Below, one piece after another: positions 45,621 to 55,939 of a DNA stretch of 64,000 nt; position 1 is the first letter of the stretch; each line of letters begins with the position of its first letter. Source of the stretch: Asterias amurensis (taxonomy: Eukaryota; Echinodermata; Asteroidea; Forcipulatida; Asteriidae). The DNA is taken from the NCBI RefSeq assembly GCF_032118995.1, contig NC_092665.1, positions 13,434,512 to 13,498,511 of the forward strand, given 5' to 3'. Under the pieces are notes generated by a model. The model was not told where the DNA came from. It did no database searches and saw only the letters and a program-made list of their open reading frames with translations. Both the position numbers and the translations under genes were made by a program.

Positions 45621-46181
45621 TAGCCTTCTAGCTTTCCTTCTAATTTGTAGTGGTTTCCAGCTAAGTTTCGTGACATCAAAACTTCATAATAAGCATTCCT
45701 AACTCACCAACCCCATGTATGCAGCAGTCATTCCCATCCAAATTAACAACACTCGGATCGGAGCCAACATTTTCTGCACGCACTTTTTGTCTAAACCTTA
45801 ACAAAATATTTGTTTTACAATGAAATTTTTGCTCAATTACTGGGAGGCAATTTCCCCCTTGATAAAGGAAGTCATACCAAAAAATAAATAAAACCATCTT
45901 AAAAGCTAAAAAATTATATGCATAAACAATTTTGTATAAAAAAAGAATCACCATTGGTACTTTCTTATGTTGATATTAAGACTGATATTTGTTGCTGTCG
46001 GACAGGGCGTTATTAATATGGTTGCAACACTGATGTTTTAAAGCCGATTCTTTCTGACAGAGCAGACATTATTTTTTCCCATCTGATGAGATCACCCTGT
46101 CACTAAAAGCGACTGGTCAAAGAGCTCAACAAAGAGCTATTTTGAAGTCGAAACCTTTTGATACGAGTTCCATACAGCTTA

Positions 46182-47341
46182 ATGAAGATGTTCCCAGTAG
46201 CTTTCGCGGTGGTTTCTCTTTTGTGTTACGGAGGCAGAGCGTGTGATCTCACGGGCCAGCCGATGAATATTGTGGTTGAGGTAGGAGATGACGCGGTTCT
46301 CACTTGTCCAACTAGCGTTGATGCTTGTAACGACCATTGTGTGGTTAGGTGGTACCGTCTGATTAATCACAAAATTTATGAACCGATTAGCTTATGTACC
46401 CTAGTGTATACAAATTTGGCAGACAAGTTTTCAATGACTGGTGGTCCCAACTGGCCTCTCACTATCAGAGAAGTTGATCCGAATGATGCTAGCAAATACA
46501 GATGCAGGATTAGTCGCCCCGGTGCGTCATCAGATTCTGGCAACGCAACTATCATTATACCATCGCTAATCAACTTGACGGTGAGTGCAGCACCTTCTCA
46601 ATAACTGAAGGGGAAAATGTTGTCTTTAGATGCCATGCTCAAAACACAAAAGGAGCTGATTTGACTTACAAATGGCTCTTGGACGGAAGGGATGCAACTT
46701 TATTCGCAACGAATTATGTTTTTGAGCTGAGCAAAAACAACAAAGTGATAGAATTTCGGAATATAAAAAAGGAACTGAATGATAAGCCTATCACTTGTGC
46801 GGCATACAGTGGGAGCACACTCGTCAAAACAAGTGAACCCTTTATAATTCAAGTTCAAGATCGCCCAAAGACTGATGAGCCGATACCGATTCCATCTCAA
46901 CCAACCGTACCCTCCAGACCCCCGACATCCACCACCGCTGTACCCGAAACACCTTCACCGACCATCCGAACCATACATGAACCGTATCCCGGGATCGACC
47001 ATCCTGGAAGCGGAACTTACTCACTCCACTTCATAGGAGTGGTGGGTGTGGCCGCTGCCGTCTTGATCCTCTTTATTGTAATACTTGTCTGTATCGTCTT
47101 CCTATGCAATACACGGTCCGAATGTCTTGCGTCTCAAGGTGGAAACCGGAGAGATGCGGGTGCCGTTGAGTTAGCAGAAACTCAACCGACCGAGCAGGCT
47201 ACTTCTGATGAGAGAGTGAGGGCATCGACGAGTTGTGCTGGAGGGATTGAGCCACACCGAATGCACCCACAGAAACAGGTGGATACTCATCAATGCGACC
47301 AAGAGGGTGATGACACGCACCACTATGTAGAGGTGTTGTAA
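46182..47341 (+). pseudogene. Ig receptor copy 1: two-Ig-domain membrane receptor with a 1-base frameshift
   Basis: First of three tandem paralogues. A signal peptide (FPVAFAVVSLLCYGG) leads into a V-like Ig domain (DAVLTC, VRWYRL, DASKYRC). A second Ig domain follows (TYKWLLDG, PITCAAYSG), then a Pro-rich stalk, one membrane helix (IGVVGVAAAVLILFIVILV) and a short tail ending HHYVEVL. From ATG to stop is 1160 bases, not a multiple of 3. The frame breaks at the PSQ/ITEGENV boundary: copies 2 and 3 have CTCAAATAACTG where this copy has CTCAATAACTG, producing TAA at 46602-46604. Downstream of the break the other frame stays open to the shared stop, so the loss is recent or is a sequencing error. 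As written, the product would be a secreted single V-domain protein of about 140 residues. Confidence 0.8.
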
Positions 47342-47349
47342 ACCAAGAC

Positions 47350-47742
47350 TTAAAGGAACACGTTGCCTTGGATCGGTCGAGTTGGTCTTTGAAAAGCGTT
47401 TGAAACCGTTTGTTATAAAATACATATGGTTGGAAAGATGATGTAAAAGTAGAATACAATGATCCACACAGGTTTGCCTCGAAATTGCGTGGTTTTCCTT
47501 TTACTGTGCGAACTAACACGGTCGGCCATTTATGGGAGTCAAAAATTTGACTCCCATAAATGGCCGACCGTGTTTGTCAACGAGGTAAAAGGAAAACCAC
47601 GCAATTTCGAGTGATACTTGTGTGGATCATTATATTCTACTTTTAAAATATCTTTCTAATCATATATGCATTTTATAACAAACGGTTACGGACGCTTTTC
47701 AAAGACTAACTCGACCGATCCAAGGCAACGTGTTCCTTTAAA
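47350..47742. mobile_element. Family C palindromic element (in Ig spacer 1)
   Basis: TTAAAGGAACACGTTGCCTT to AAGGCAACGTGTTCCTTTAA with the central GGCCATTTATGGGAGTCAAA palindrome. Begins 9 bases after the stop codon of Ig copy 1. Confidence 0.9.
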
Positions 47743-48126
47743 GACATGGACACTATTGGTAATAAATATTGTCAGAGACCAGTCTTATCACTTGGTGTAT
47801 CTCAACATTTGCATCAAATAACAAACCTGTGAAAATTTGAGCTCAATTGGTCGTCGAAGTTGCGAGATAATAATGAAAGGAAAAAACACCCTTTGTTGCA
47901 CGAAGTTGTGTGCTTTCATGCTTGATTTCGAGACCTCAAATTCTAAATCTGAGGTCTCGAAATCAAATATGTGGAAAATTACTTCTTTCTCGAAAAGTAC
48001 GTTACTTCAGAAGTAGCCGTTTCTCACAATGTTTTATACTATCAACCTCTCCCCATTACTCGTTGGCAAGTAAGGTTTTACGCTAATAATTATTTTGAGT
48101 AATTACCAATAGTGTCCACTGCCTTA
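47737..48126. mobile_element. Family A MITE (in Ig spacer 1)
   Basis: Directly abuts the family C element, sharing TTTAAAG. Ends ATAGTGTCCACTGCCTTAAA. Confidence 0.85.
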
Positions 48127-49640
48127 AACACCACCACCTGTCAAATCCGTTCAGTGAGAAATATCTAAAGAAATTCTTTTGAAAACAACCAGAGAAATGT
48201 TCTTCCAAAAAATGTTCAAAATATGCCCTTGACTCGATTTTTTTTAATTGAAAGCTAGAGGATGGGAAATAATAGTTTCACTCTTTCCAAAAACAATGAT
48301 TTGCTATAGCGCCCTTGTGCGACGACTGTGATACAAAACGCCAAGTAGATTGGATCCTTGCGGTTAAAGACAGGTTCCTGCCGCTAGATCCAGTGATTCC
48401 ATTGGATACAATGATATGATAAACGTGCAGTGACATAGATGCCCAGATAGTGACTGCTGTCAAGTTCGCAATTTAATTTGACTGTGTATCTCTATGTGAA
48501 ATGAATGAGGTCAAAGGTTAAGCCACACGCCAGTTTTTAATGCCGGTCTCTGGTGTTATTCACAAGCCTCGAAGAATGACGTCAGACTTAACGCCAAGTA
48601 GCCTGAACATCTGACGTCACAGTTAGAGGCTCGTGAATAACGCCAGAAAGTGACCTCTAGCCTATAGGTCAATCCCCGTTCATTTGCAACTTTCACCTAC
48701 ATTCGTCTGCAGCGGAAGTGGCGCCTCCAAACGCACCTCTGACCAATCAAAACACAATACAGAATGCTTACGTCACTGCGCGTTTATCCAATGAAAACGT
48801 TGTATCAAATGAAATCACTGGTTATAAAAAGCAAGTCAGGGGCCCGGTCTAGTAATAACAACAATAACCTTTACTTCTATAGCGCTTTTTACAAAAGCGA
48901 TATACAAAGCGCTTACGAAATACAAAAGCAACCAAACAAAAGAGAAACTACATGTTTTACAGACAAAACAATGCAACTAATGAAACAAACTAGAGTACAG
49001 GATAGAGGTGGGTTTTTAATTTGGATTTGAAGGAACTCAGGGAATTGGTTAAACGCACAGATTAAGGAGGACGATTCCAGCATGTTGGCTGATAGATAAA
49101 GAAGAGATGTGTTGAATCCAAGAACTGTACAGGATTTCCCTTTAATAAAAGTACATTTTTTTCTACATATTTTGGCTCAATTTACTGAGAGAGGCGGGCC
49201 AATGAACCAACTACGCATTTCCCCCCTGAATGAGGAAGCCAAACAACACAAAATACAAAAGAAAATCTCAATTTATTGTATAAACAATTCACCACTTCCT
49301 AAACATTATGGACATGAGGGATGCTTCGTGCCACGGTCGAAGTTGCACATTTTTGTACCGTAACAACTATTGGTTACAGCGCTGTTGTTTTTGAAGTTTT
49401 CAGATTCAGATTCAGATTCAGATTTACATGTGTTTCCATACTTCTATGAAGAACTACGACAAGTACATCTTTGCTAAGTTCATTTAATCTGACTAATAAC
49501 TAAAAACTTGTTGTCGTTCTATGACGTCACATCGTTGGAAGAAGCAAGTGGTCCACGAGTTCAACACTCTTTTGAAGTCAACAAAACTTCAACAAAGACT
49601 TTAAAACCCTTTTACGAGTTTAACACAGCATCAAGTGAAG

Positions 49641-50798
49641 ATGTGCCTAATAACTTTTGCGGTGTTTTCTCTGTTGTGTTACGGAGGGAGAGCGTGTGAT
49701 CTCACGGGCCAGCCAATGGATGTCGTGGCTGAGGTAGGAGCGGATGCAATACTTACCTGTCCAACTGACTTAGAGGAGTGCACTGACAAGTGTAGGGTTT
49801 CATGGCATCTTCTGGCGAATGAGACATATACCCCGATTAGTTCTTGTACGAAAGAGTATCCAGGTTTCAAAGACAGGTTTTCAATGTCTGGCGGTTCCAA
49901 CTGGACTCTCACTATCAGAGAAGTTGAGCCGAATGATGCTAGCGAATACAGGTGCAAGATTCGGCGCTCGGAAAAAACGCCAACATCAATAACTTCAGAA
50001 AGCATGACACTCATTGTACCATCAACCATCAACATTACGTTGAGTGCAACACCTTCTCAAATAACTGAAGGGGAAAATGTTGTCTTTAGATGCCATGCTC
50101 AAAACACAAAAGGAGCTGATTTGACGTACAAATGGCTCTTGGATGGACTGGATGCACTTTATTTCGCAACGAATATAGATTTTGAGCTGAGCAAAAACAA
50201 CAAGGTGATCGAATTTCGGCATATGGAAAAGAAACTGAATGATAGGCATATCACTTGTGCGACATACAGTGGAAGTACACGCGTCAAAACAAGTGAACCC
50301 TTTATAATTCAAGTTCACAATCGCACAAAGACAGAACCAATACCGATTCCATCTCAACCAACCGTACCCTCCAGACCCCCGACATCCACCACCGCTGTAC
50401 CCGAAACACCTTCACCGACCATCCGAACCATACATGAACCGTATCCCGGGATCGAACATCCTGGAAGCGGAACTTACTCAGTCCACTTCATAGGAGTGGT
50501 GGGTGTGGCCGCTGTCGTCTTGATCCTCTTCATTGTAATACTTGTCTGTATCGTCTTCCTATGCAAGACACGGTCCGAATGTCTTGCGTCTCAAGGTGGA
50601 AACCGGAGAGATGCGGGTGCCGTTGAGTTAGCAGAAACTCAACCGACCGAGCAGGCTACTTCTGATGAGAGAGTGAGGGCATCGACGAGTCGTGCTGGCG
50701 GGATTGAGCCACACCGAATGCACCCACAGAAACAGGTGGATACTCATCAATGCGACCAAGAGGGTGATGACACGCACCACTACGTTGAGGTGTTGTAA
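49641..50798 (+). CDS. Ig receptor copy 2: two-Ig-domain type I membrane receptor, short tail
   Basis: Intact, 385 residues, no intron in the coding part. A signal peptide of about 18 residues ends GGRA before CDLTG. The V-like Ig domain has Cys40, Trp55, the DASEYRC motif and Cys105, plus extra cysteines (47, 51, 69) that could form further disulfides. The second Ig domain has Cys151, Trp165 and Cys206. A Pro/Ser/Thr-rich stalk covers about 231-280 and a membrane helix about 283-308. The tail of about 75 residues is soluble and ends HHYVEVL, with one YxxV tyrosine that does not fit a canonical ITIM. The start is ATG at 49641; the in-frame codon two upstream is GTG. Likely a cell-surface recognition or adhesion protein; ligand unknown. 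It belongs to no vertebrate family I can name. Confidence 0.85.
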   Translation: MCLITFAVFSLLCYGGRACDLTGQPMDVVAEVGADAILTCPTDLEECTDKCRVSWHLLANETYTPISSCTKEYPGFKDRFSMSGGSNWTLTIREVEPNDASEYRCKIRRSEKTPTSITSESMTLIVPSTINITLSATPSQITEGENVVFRCHAQNTKGADLTYKWLLDGLDALYFATNIDFELSKNNKVIEFRHMEKKLNDRHITCATYSGSTRVKTSEPFIIQVHNRTKTEPIPIPSQPTVPSRPPTSTTAVPETPSPTIRTIHEPYPGIEHPGSGTYSVHFIGVVGVAAVVLILFIVILVCIVFLCKTRSECLASQGGNRRDAGAVELAETQPTEQATSDERVRASTSRAGGIEPHRMHPQKQVDTHQCDQEGDDTHHYVEVL

Positions 50799-50806
50799 AC
50801 CAAGAC

Positions 50807-51197
50807 TTAAAGGAACACGTTGCATTGGATCGGTCGAGTTGGTCCTAGAAAAGCATTTGTAACCGTTTGTTATAAAATGCATATGGTTAGAAAGGTGTTT
50901 TAAAAGTAGGATACAATGATCCACACACATTTGCCTCGAAAGTGCGTGGTTTTCCTTTTACTCTGCGAATTAACACGGTCGGCCATTTATGGGAGTCAAA
51001 AGTTTGACTCCCATAAATGGCCGACCGTGTTTGTCAACGAGGTAAAAGGAAAACCACGCAATTTCGAGCGATACTTGTGTGGATCATTATATTCTACTTT
51101 TAAAATATCTTTCTAATCATATGCATTTTATAACAAACGGTTACGGACGCTTTTCAAAGACTAACTTCGATCGATCCAAGGCAACGTGTTCCTTTAA
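50807..51197. mobile_element. Family C palindromic element (in Ig spacer 2)
   Basis: Same position relative to Ig copy 2 as 47350-47742 has to copy 1, so it was duplicated with the gene. Confidence 0.9.
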
Positions 51198-51582
51198 AGA
51201 CATGGACACTATTGGTAATAAATATTGTCAGAGACCAGTCTTATCACTTGGTGTATCTCAACATGCATCAAATAACAAACCTGTGAAAATTTGAGCTCAA
51301 TTGGTCGTCGAAGTTGCGAGATAATAATGAAAGAAAAAAACACCCTTTGTTGCACGAAGTTGTGTGCTTTCATGCTTGATTTCGAGACCTCAAATTCTAA
51401 ATCTGAGGTCTCGAAATCAAATTTGTGGAAAATTACTTCTTTCTCGAAAAGTACGTTACTTCAGAAGTAGCCGTTTCTCACAATGTTTTATACTATCAAC
51501 CTCTCCCCATTACTCGTTGGCAAGTAAGGTTATATGCTAATAATTATTTTGAGTAATTACCAATAGTGTCCACTGCCTTTAA
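51193..51582. mobile_element. Family A MITE (in Ig spacer 2)
   Basis: Counterpart of 47737-48126; ends ATAGTGTCCACTGCCTTTAA. Confidence 0.85.
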
Positions 51583-53135
51583 ACACCACCACCTGTCAAA
51601 TCCGTTCAGTGAGAAATATCTAAAGAAATTCTTTTGAAAACAACCAGAGAAATGTTCTTCAAAAAAATGTTCAAAATACGCCCTTGACTCGAAAAATTGC
51701 GATTGAAAGCTAGAGGATTGGAAATAATAGTTTCACTCTTCCCAAAAACAATGATTTGCTATAGCGCCCTTGTGCGACGACTGTGATACAAAACGCCAAG
51801 TAGATTGGTCTCCTGTCTTTAACCGCAAGGATAAAGACAGGTTCCTGCCGCTAGATCCAGTGATTCCATTGGATACAATGATATGATAAACGTGCAGTGA
51901 CATAGGTGCCCAGATAGTCACTGATGTCAAGTCCGCAATTTAATTTGACTGTGTATCTCTATGTGAAATGAATGAGGTCAAAGGTTAAGCCACACGCCAG
52001 TTTTTAATGCCGGTCTCTGGTGTTATTCACAAGCCTCGAAGAATGACGTCAGACGTTCAGGCTTAACGCCAAGTAGCCTGAACATCTGACGACACAGTTA
52101 GAGGCTTGTGAATAACGCCAGAAAGTGACCTCTAGCCTATGGTCAATCCCCGTTCATTTGCAACTTTCACCTATATATATTCATCTGCACCGGAAGTGGC
52201 ACCTCCAAACGCACCTACCTCTGACCAATCAAAACACAAATACAGAATGCTTACGTCACTGCACGTTTATCCAATGAAAACGTTGTATCAAATGAAATCG
52301 CTGGTTATAAAAAACAAGTCAGGGGCCCGGTATAATAATAGCAACAATAACCTTACTTATAGCGCTTTTTACAAAAGCGATATACAAAGCGCTTACGAAA
52401 TACAAAAGCAACCAAACAAAAGAGAGACTACATGTTTACAGACAAAACAATACAATTAACAATGAAACAAACCAGAGTAACTTATATTAGGATAGAGGTG
52501 GGTTTTCAATTGGGATTTGAAGGAACTCAGGAAATTGGTTAAACGCACAGATTAAGGAGGACGATTCCAGCATGTTGGCTGATAGATAAAGAAGAGATGT
52601 GTTGAATCCAAGAACTGTACAGGATTTCCCTTTAATATAAGTACATTTTTTCTACATATTCCGGCTCGATTTACTGAGAGAGGCGGGCCAATGAACCAAC
52701 TACGGATTTCCCCCCGAATGAGGAAGCCAGACAACAAAAAATACCAAACAAAATCTAAATTTATTGTATAAAACAACTCACCACTGGTACTTCCTAAACA
52801 TTGGACATGAGGGATGCTTCGTGCCACGGTCGAAGTTGCACATTTTTTTGTACCGTACCAACTGTTGGTTACAGCACTGTTGTTTTTGATGTTTCCAGAT
52901 TTAGATTCAGATTCACATGTATTTCCATACTTCTATGAAGAACTACGACAAGTACATCTTTGCTCAGTTCATTTAGTCTGACTATTAACTTAAAACTTGT
53001 TGTCGTTCGATGACGTCACATCGTTGGTAGAAGCAAGTGGTTCACGAATTCAACAAAGAGGACGTCCTACTTTTGAGGTCAACCAAACTTCAAAAAACCT
53101 TCTTACGAGCTGAATGAACACATCATCAAGTGAAG

Positions 53136-54824
53136 ATGTTCCTAGTAGCTTTCGCGGTGTTTTCTCTGTTGTCTTGCGGAGGCAGAGCGTGTGAATTCAC
53201 GGGCCAGCCAATGGATGTCGTGGCTGAGATACGAGCTAACGCGGTTCTTACTTGTCCAACAAACTTTGACAGTCTGGACACTGATGGGGCTATTAATTGT
53301 AATGCTGATTGTAAGGTTGTTTGGCATCGCCTGATGAATGGCACATCTACACCAATAAGTTCATGTACAACAGTGTATGAAGATTTCAAGATTAGGTTTT
53401 CAATATCTGGCGGTTCCAACTGGACTCTCACTATCAGAGAAGTTGAGCCGAATGATGCTAGCAAATACAGGTGCAAGATTCGGCGCTCGAAACCAAAGCC
53501 AACATCAATAACTTCAGAAAGCATGACACTCATTATACCATCAACCATCAACATTACGGTGAGTGCAGCACCTTCTCAAATAACTGAAGGAGAAAATGTT
53601 GTCTTTAGATGCCATGCTCAAAACACAAAAGGAGCTGATTTGACGTACAAATGGCTCTTGGATGGACTGGATGCACTTTATTTCGCAACGAATATAGATT
53701 TTGAGCTGAGCGAAAACAACAAAGTGATAGAATTTCGGAATATATCAAGGAAACTGAATGATAGGCATATCACTTGTGCGACATACAGTGGAAATACACT
53801 CGTCCAAACAAGTGACAATTATACATTCAAAGTTCACAATCGCCCAAGGACAGAACCAACACCGATCCCATCTCAACCAATCGTACCTGAAGTACCTTCC
53901 CCATCCATCGCCGTATCCGAAATACCTCGCCCATCCATCCAAATCATACAGGAACGAAATCCCGAGATCGACCACCCAGAGAGCGGAAACACAGCCTTGT
54001 TTGCTGGAGGGGGCATTGGTGCAGTCTTCTTGATACTCCTCATCGTATGTCTTATCTACTTTCTCGTCTTCAAAGGACGAAACAAGACACGATCCCAAAG
54101 TCCCAATCCCCGAAACGGTGGCAGAAAAGATGCAGGTGCCGTTGAGTTAGCAGAAACTCAACCGACCACGCCTGCTGCTGCTGTAAGTGCCAAGGCGTCG
54201 ATGAGTTCTACACGAGAGGGCGTGGCAATTGAGCCACACCCAGTGGACTCGCAAACCCAAGTAACAGTTCAGGACACTGTACCCCTGTCTGTGGTTGTTT
54301 CTACACCATTTGACTGTGGGTATAAACCACGCCATCTTGATCCAGTGTATGCTCTTGTGGATAAAAGCCAACACCACACCGCAGCTGAACAATCGACAAA
54401 AGTCTCCGGGAACGACGAGCCGAAAAGTGGTGCCACCCCGGCTAAGGACGCGGGGAGGGATGAAGTTCAGTCCGTACAGCGGGATACCAACCCCGGTGTA
54501 AAGGTTGCCACTGGAAGCGAATCCAGCGGGAAGAAACCTCCCAGCGTCATCCCGTACCATCTCTCCAAGGCCCGGAAGTCAACCAAGAAGACCGAAGACA
54601 AGTCCGAACCACCAGAGCAGACTGCAGACCGTGGTGGGGACAGAGCCGCTCACGGTGACCCAAGACTAAAGAACGCCGAGGGTCTCATATACGCAGACTT
54701 GGATCTCTCCCGAGGATCGCCAAAAATCGTCAATTCTGAAGAGGAGGAGACACTTTATGCTGGTATCGTCAACAAGGAAGCTGTTGGCAACCTCAGAGAA
54801 GGGAGTATCCGCCACGCCCCATAA
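53136..54824 (+). CDS. Ig receptor copy 3: two-Ig-domain receptor with long ITIM/ITSM-like tail
   Basis: Intact, 562 residues, single coding exon. Signal peptide FLVAFAVFSLLSCGGRA. V-like Ig domain: Cys40, Trp63, Cys113 and SNWTLTIREVEPNDASKYRC; the loop after Cys40 is 9 residues longer than in copy 2. The second Ig domain (Cys159, Cys214) is almost that of copy 2. Membrane helix about 289-312 (GAVFLILLIVCLIYFL). The cytoplasmic tail of about 250 residues starts like copies 1 and 2 (KDAGAVELAETQPT) and then diverges completely. It holds VYALV (Tyr405), LIYADL (Tyr519, a canonical ITIM) and TLYAGI (Tyr541, ITSM-type TxYxxI). By analogy with vertebrate inhibitory receptors it would recruit SH2 phosphatases or adaptors; this is inference from the motifs. 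Confidence 0.87.
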   Translation: MFLVAFAVFSLLSCGGRACEFTGQPMDVVAEIRANAVLTCPTNFDSLDTDGAINCNADCKVVWHRLMNGTSTPISSCTTVYEDFKIRFSISGGSNWTLTIREVEPNDASKYRCKIRRSKPKPTSITSESMTLIIPSTINITVSAAPSQITEGENVVFRCHAQNTKGADLTYKWLLDGLDALYFATNIDFELSENNKVIEFRNISRKLNDRHITCATYSGNTLVQTSDNYTFKVHNRPRTEPTPIPSQPIVPEVPSPSIAVSEIPRPSIQIIQERNPEIDHPESGNTALFAGGGIGAVFLILLIVCLIYFLVFKGRNKTRSQSPNPRNGGRKDAGAVELAETQPTTPAAAVSAKASMSSTREGVAIEPHPVDSQTQVTVQDTVPLSVVVSTPFDCGYKPRHLDPVYALVDKSQHHTAAEQSTKVSGNDEPKSGATPAKDAGRDEVQSVQRDTNPGVKVATGSESSGKKPPSVIPYHLSKARKSTKKTEDKSEPPEQTADRGGDRAAHGDPRLKNAEGLIYADLDLSRGSPKIVNSEEEETLYAGIVNKEAVGNLREGSIRHAP

Positions 54825-54942
54825 AGAATACGATACGGTATACAGAAGAGCCTTTGCTCACAATCAGACAAAACAAAGTATAGTTTTTCATTAGTTTTAT
54901 GCATAAACTCCGGTTCATACACTGTAAAAACAGTGTTTAGAG

Positions 54943-55305
54943 TTTAAAGACACTGAACACTATTGGTAAATTGTAAAATCCCAGTCTTCTCACTTGGTGT
55001 ATCTCAACATAAAATGGACAAATTAACAAACCTGTGAAAATTTGAAGTCTATTGGTCGTCGAGGTTGCGAGAGAATAATGAAAGAAGAAAAAAACACCCT
55101 TGCCGCACGAAATTGTTTGCTTTCAGATGTTGAATTCGAGACTCGACCTCAGCTGATGTCTCTAATTTCAATTCAAATAATTATTTTAGTGAAAAATCAC
55201 TTCGTTCCTCACAATGTTTTATACTATCAACAGCTCTCCATTGCTCGTTACCAAGTAATTTGTTATGCTCACATTTTTGAACAATTACCAATAGTGTACA
55301 GTGCA
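54943..55305. mobile_element. Family A MITE, diverged
   Basis: TTTAAAGACACTGAACACTA to ACCAATAGTGTACAGTGC; the central hairpin is eroded (GAGACTCGACCTCAGC). Confidence 0.7.
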
Positions 55306-55939
55306 AGTGTGCATCACAGGAACAGTGAACAAAATACATAGTTCTTAATTTTGGTAACAACCGAAACATTTCCAGGTAGAATATGAAATAATCTATCCAT
55401 ACATACTAATTGGGGACTGTTGCCGTTCATAACAGAAAAATTTTCCGTGTTTTTGTGACTTGTTTTCTCTGTTTTTGAAGCCATTTTTTACATACAAATT
55501 TCTCTTTTTAAAATTTGAGTTGCACCGATTGTTTTTATACATAACGACAGATATGCTCTTCAATTTAATTTTTGGTTGAGACTTCTCAGAAAAGGCCGCT
55601 GAAAATGACCGAATTCCAGAAGCCCTTTTGACTAATTAATATTCACATATAGAGGTCACGCATGAAAAAACGCTTCATATCCCTGCAGATAAATAACAAA
55701 GGAGATTAGTGTACTGTGGGTAGACTGAACAATGTCTTCCGGCGCAGATATTTACATTTTAAAGGTAAAGTTAGTTTTAGTTTTTGGAACCATTCGATTG
55801 TTAAATCCTATATAATAAAAGTAGATTCAACAATTAAATAAGCATGTGGATATTTAATTTAAAAAATGGTCGCGTTTTGTTTAGATATCCGGAGCCAGTA
55901 GTCAACACAAGATGAATAATCCCAAAGAATAACATGGAA

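Larger units (their letters stand above)
44785..46181. other. Intergenic region between DNAJC11 and the Ig receptor cluster
   Basis: Contains an inverted-repeat element (44939-45296) and a decayed reverse-transcriptase tail on the minus strand (about 45310-45620). The last few hundred bases precede the first Ig gene and show weak likeness to the leaders of copies 2 and 3 (CAACAAAGAG, TTTTGAAGTC). The DNAJC11 start sits in an AAAATGGCTGC context that is YY1-like. Confidence 0.45.
47342..49640. repeat. Spacer of the duplicated Ig-receptor unit, first copy
   Basis: Nearly the same sequence as 50799-53135, in the same order. It starts with a family C palindrome (47350-47742) and a family A MITE (47737-48126). 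A palindrome with TTATTCACAAGCCTC ends lies near 48550-48660, then an interspersed element with an AGCGCTTT motif (about 48860-49140), then the leader of Ig copy 2 with a TGACGTCA CRE at about 49522. With Ig copy 1 it forms a tandem duplication unit of about 3.46 kb. No other gene is supported. Confidence 0.8.
50799..53135. repeat. Spacer of the duplicated Ig-receptor unit, second copy
   Basis: Counterpart of 47342-49640: family C palindrome (50807-51197), family A MITE (51193-51582), the palindrome near 52020-52120 and the AGCGCTTT element near 52340-52640. The leader of Ig copy 3 with its TGACGTCA site is at about 53010. A visible difference is a small inverted segment at 51812-51832, the reverse complement of the matching stretch of copy 1 at about 48353-48373. 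Confidence 0.8.

Noticed and set aside
48860..49140. Possible small gene in the Ig spacers, present in both copies
   Set aside because: The frames differ between copies, and the AGCGCTTT motif suggests an interspersed element.
54147..54560. Minus-strand open frame of 137 codons
   Set aside because: Antisense shadow of the tail of Ig copy 3.
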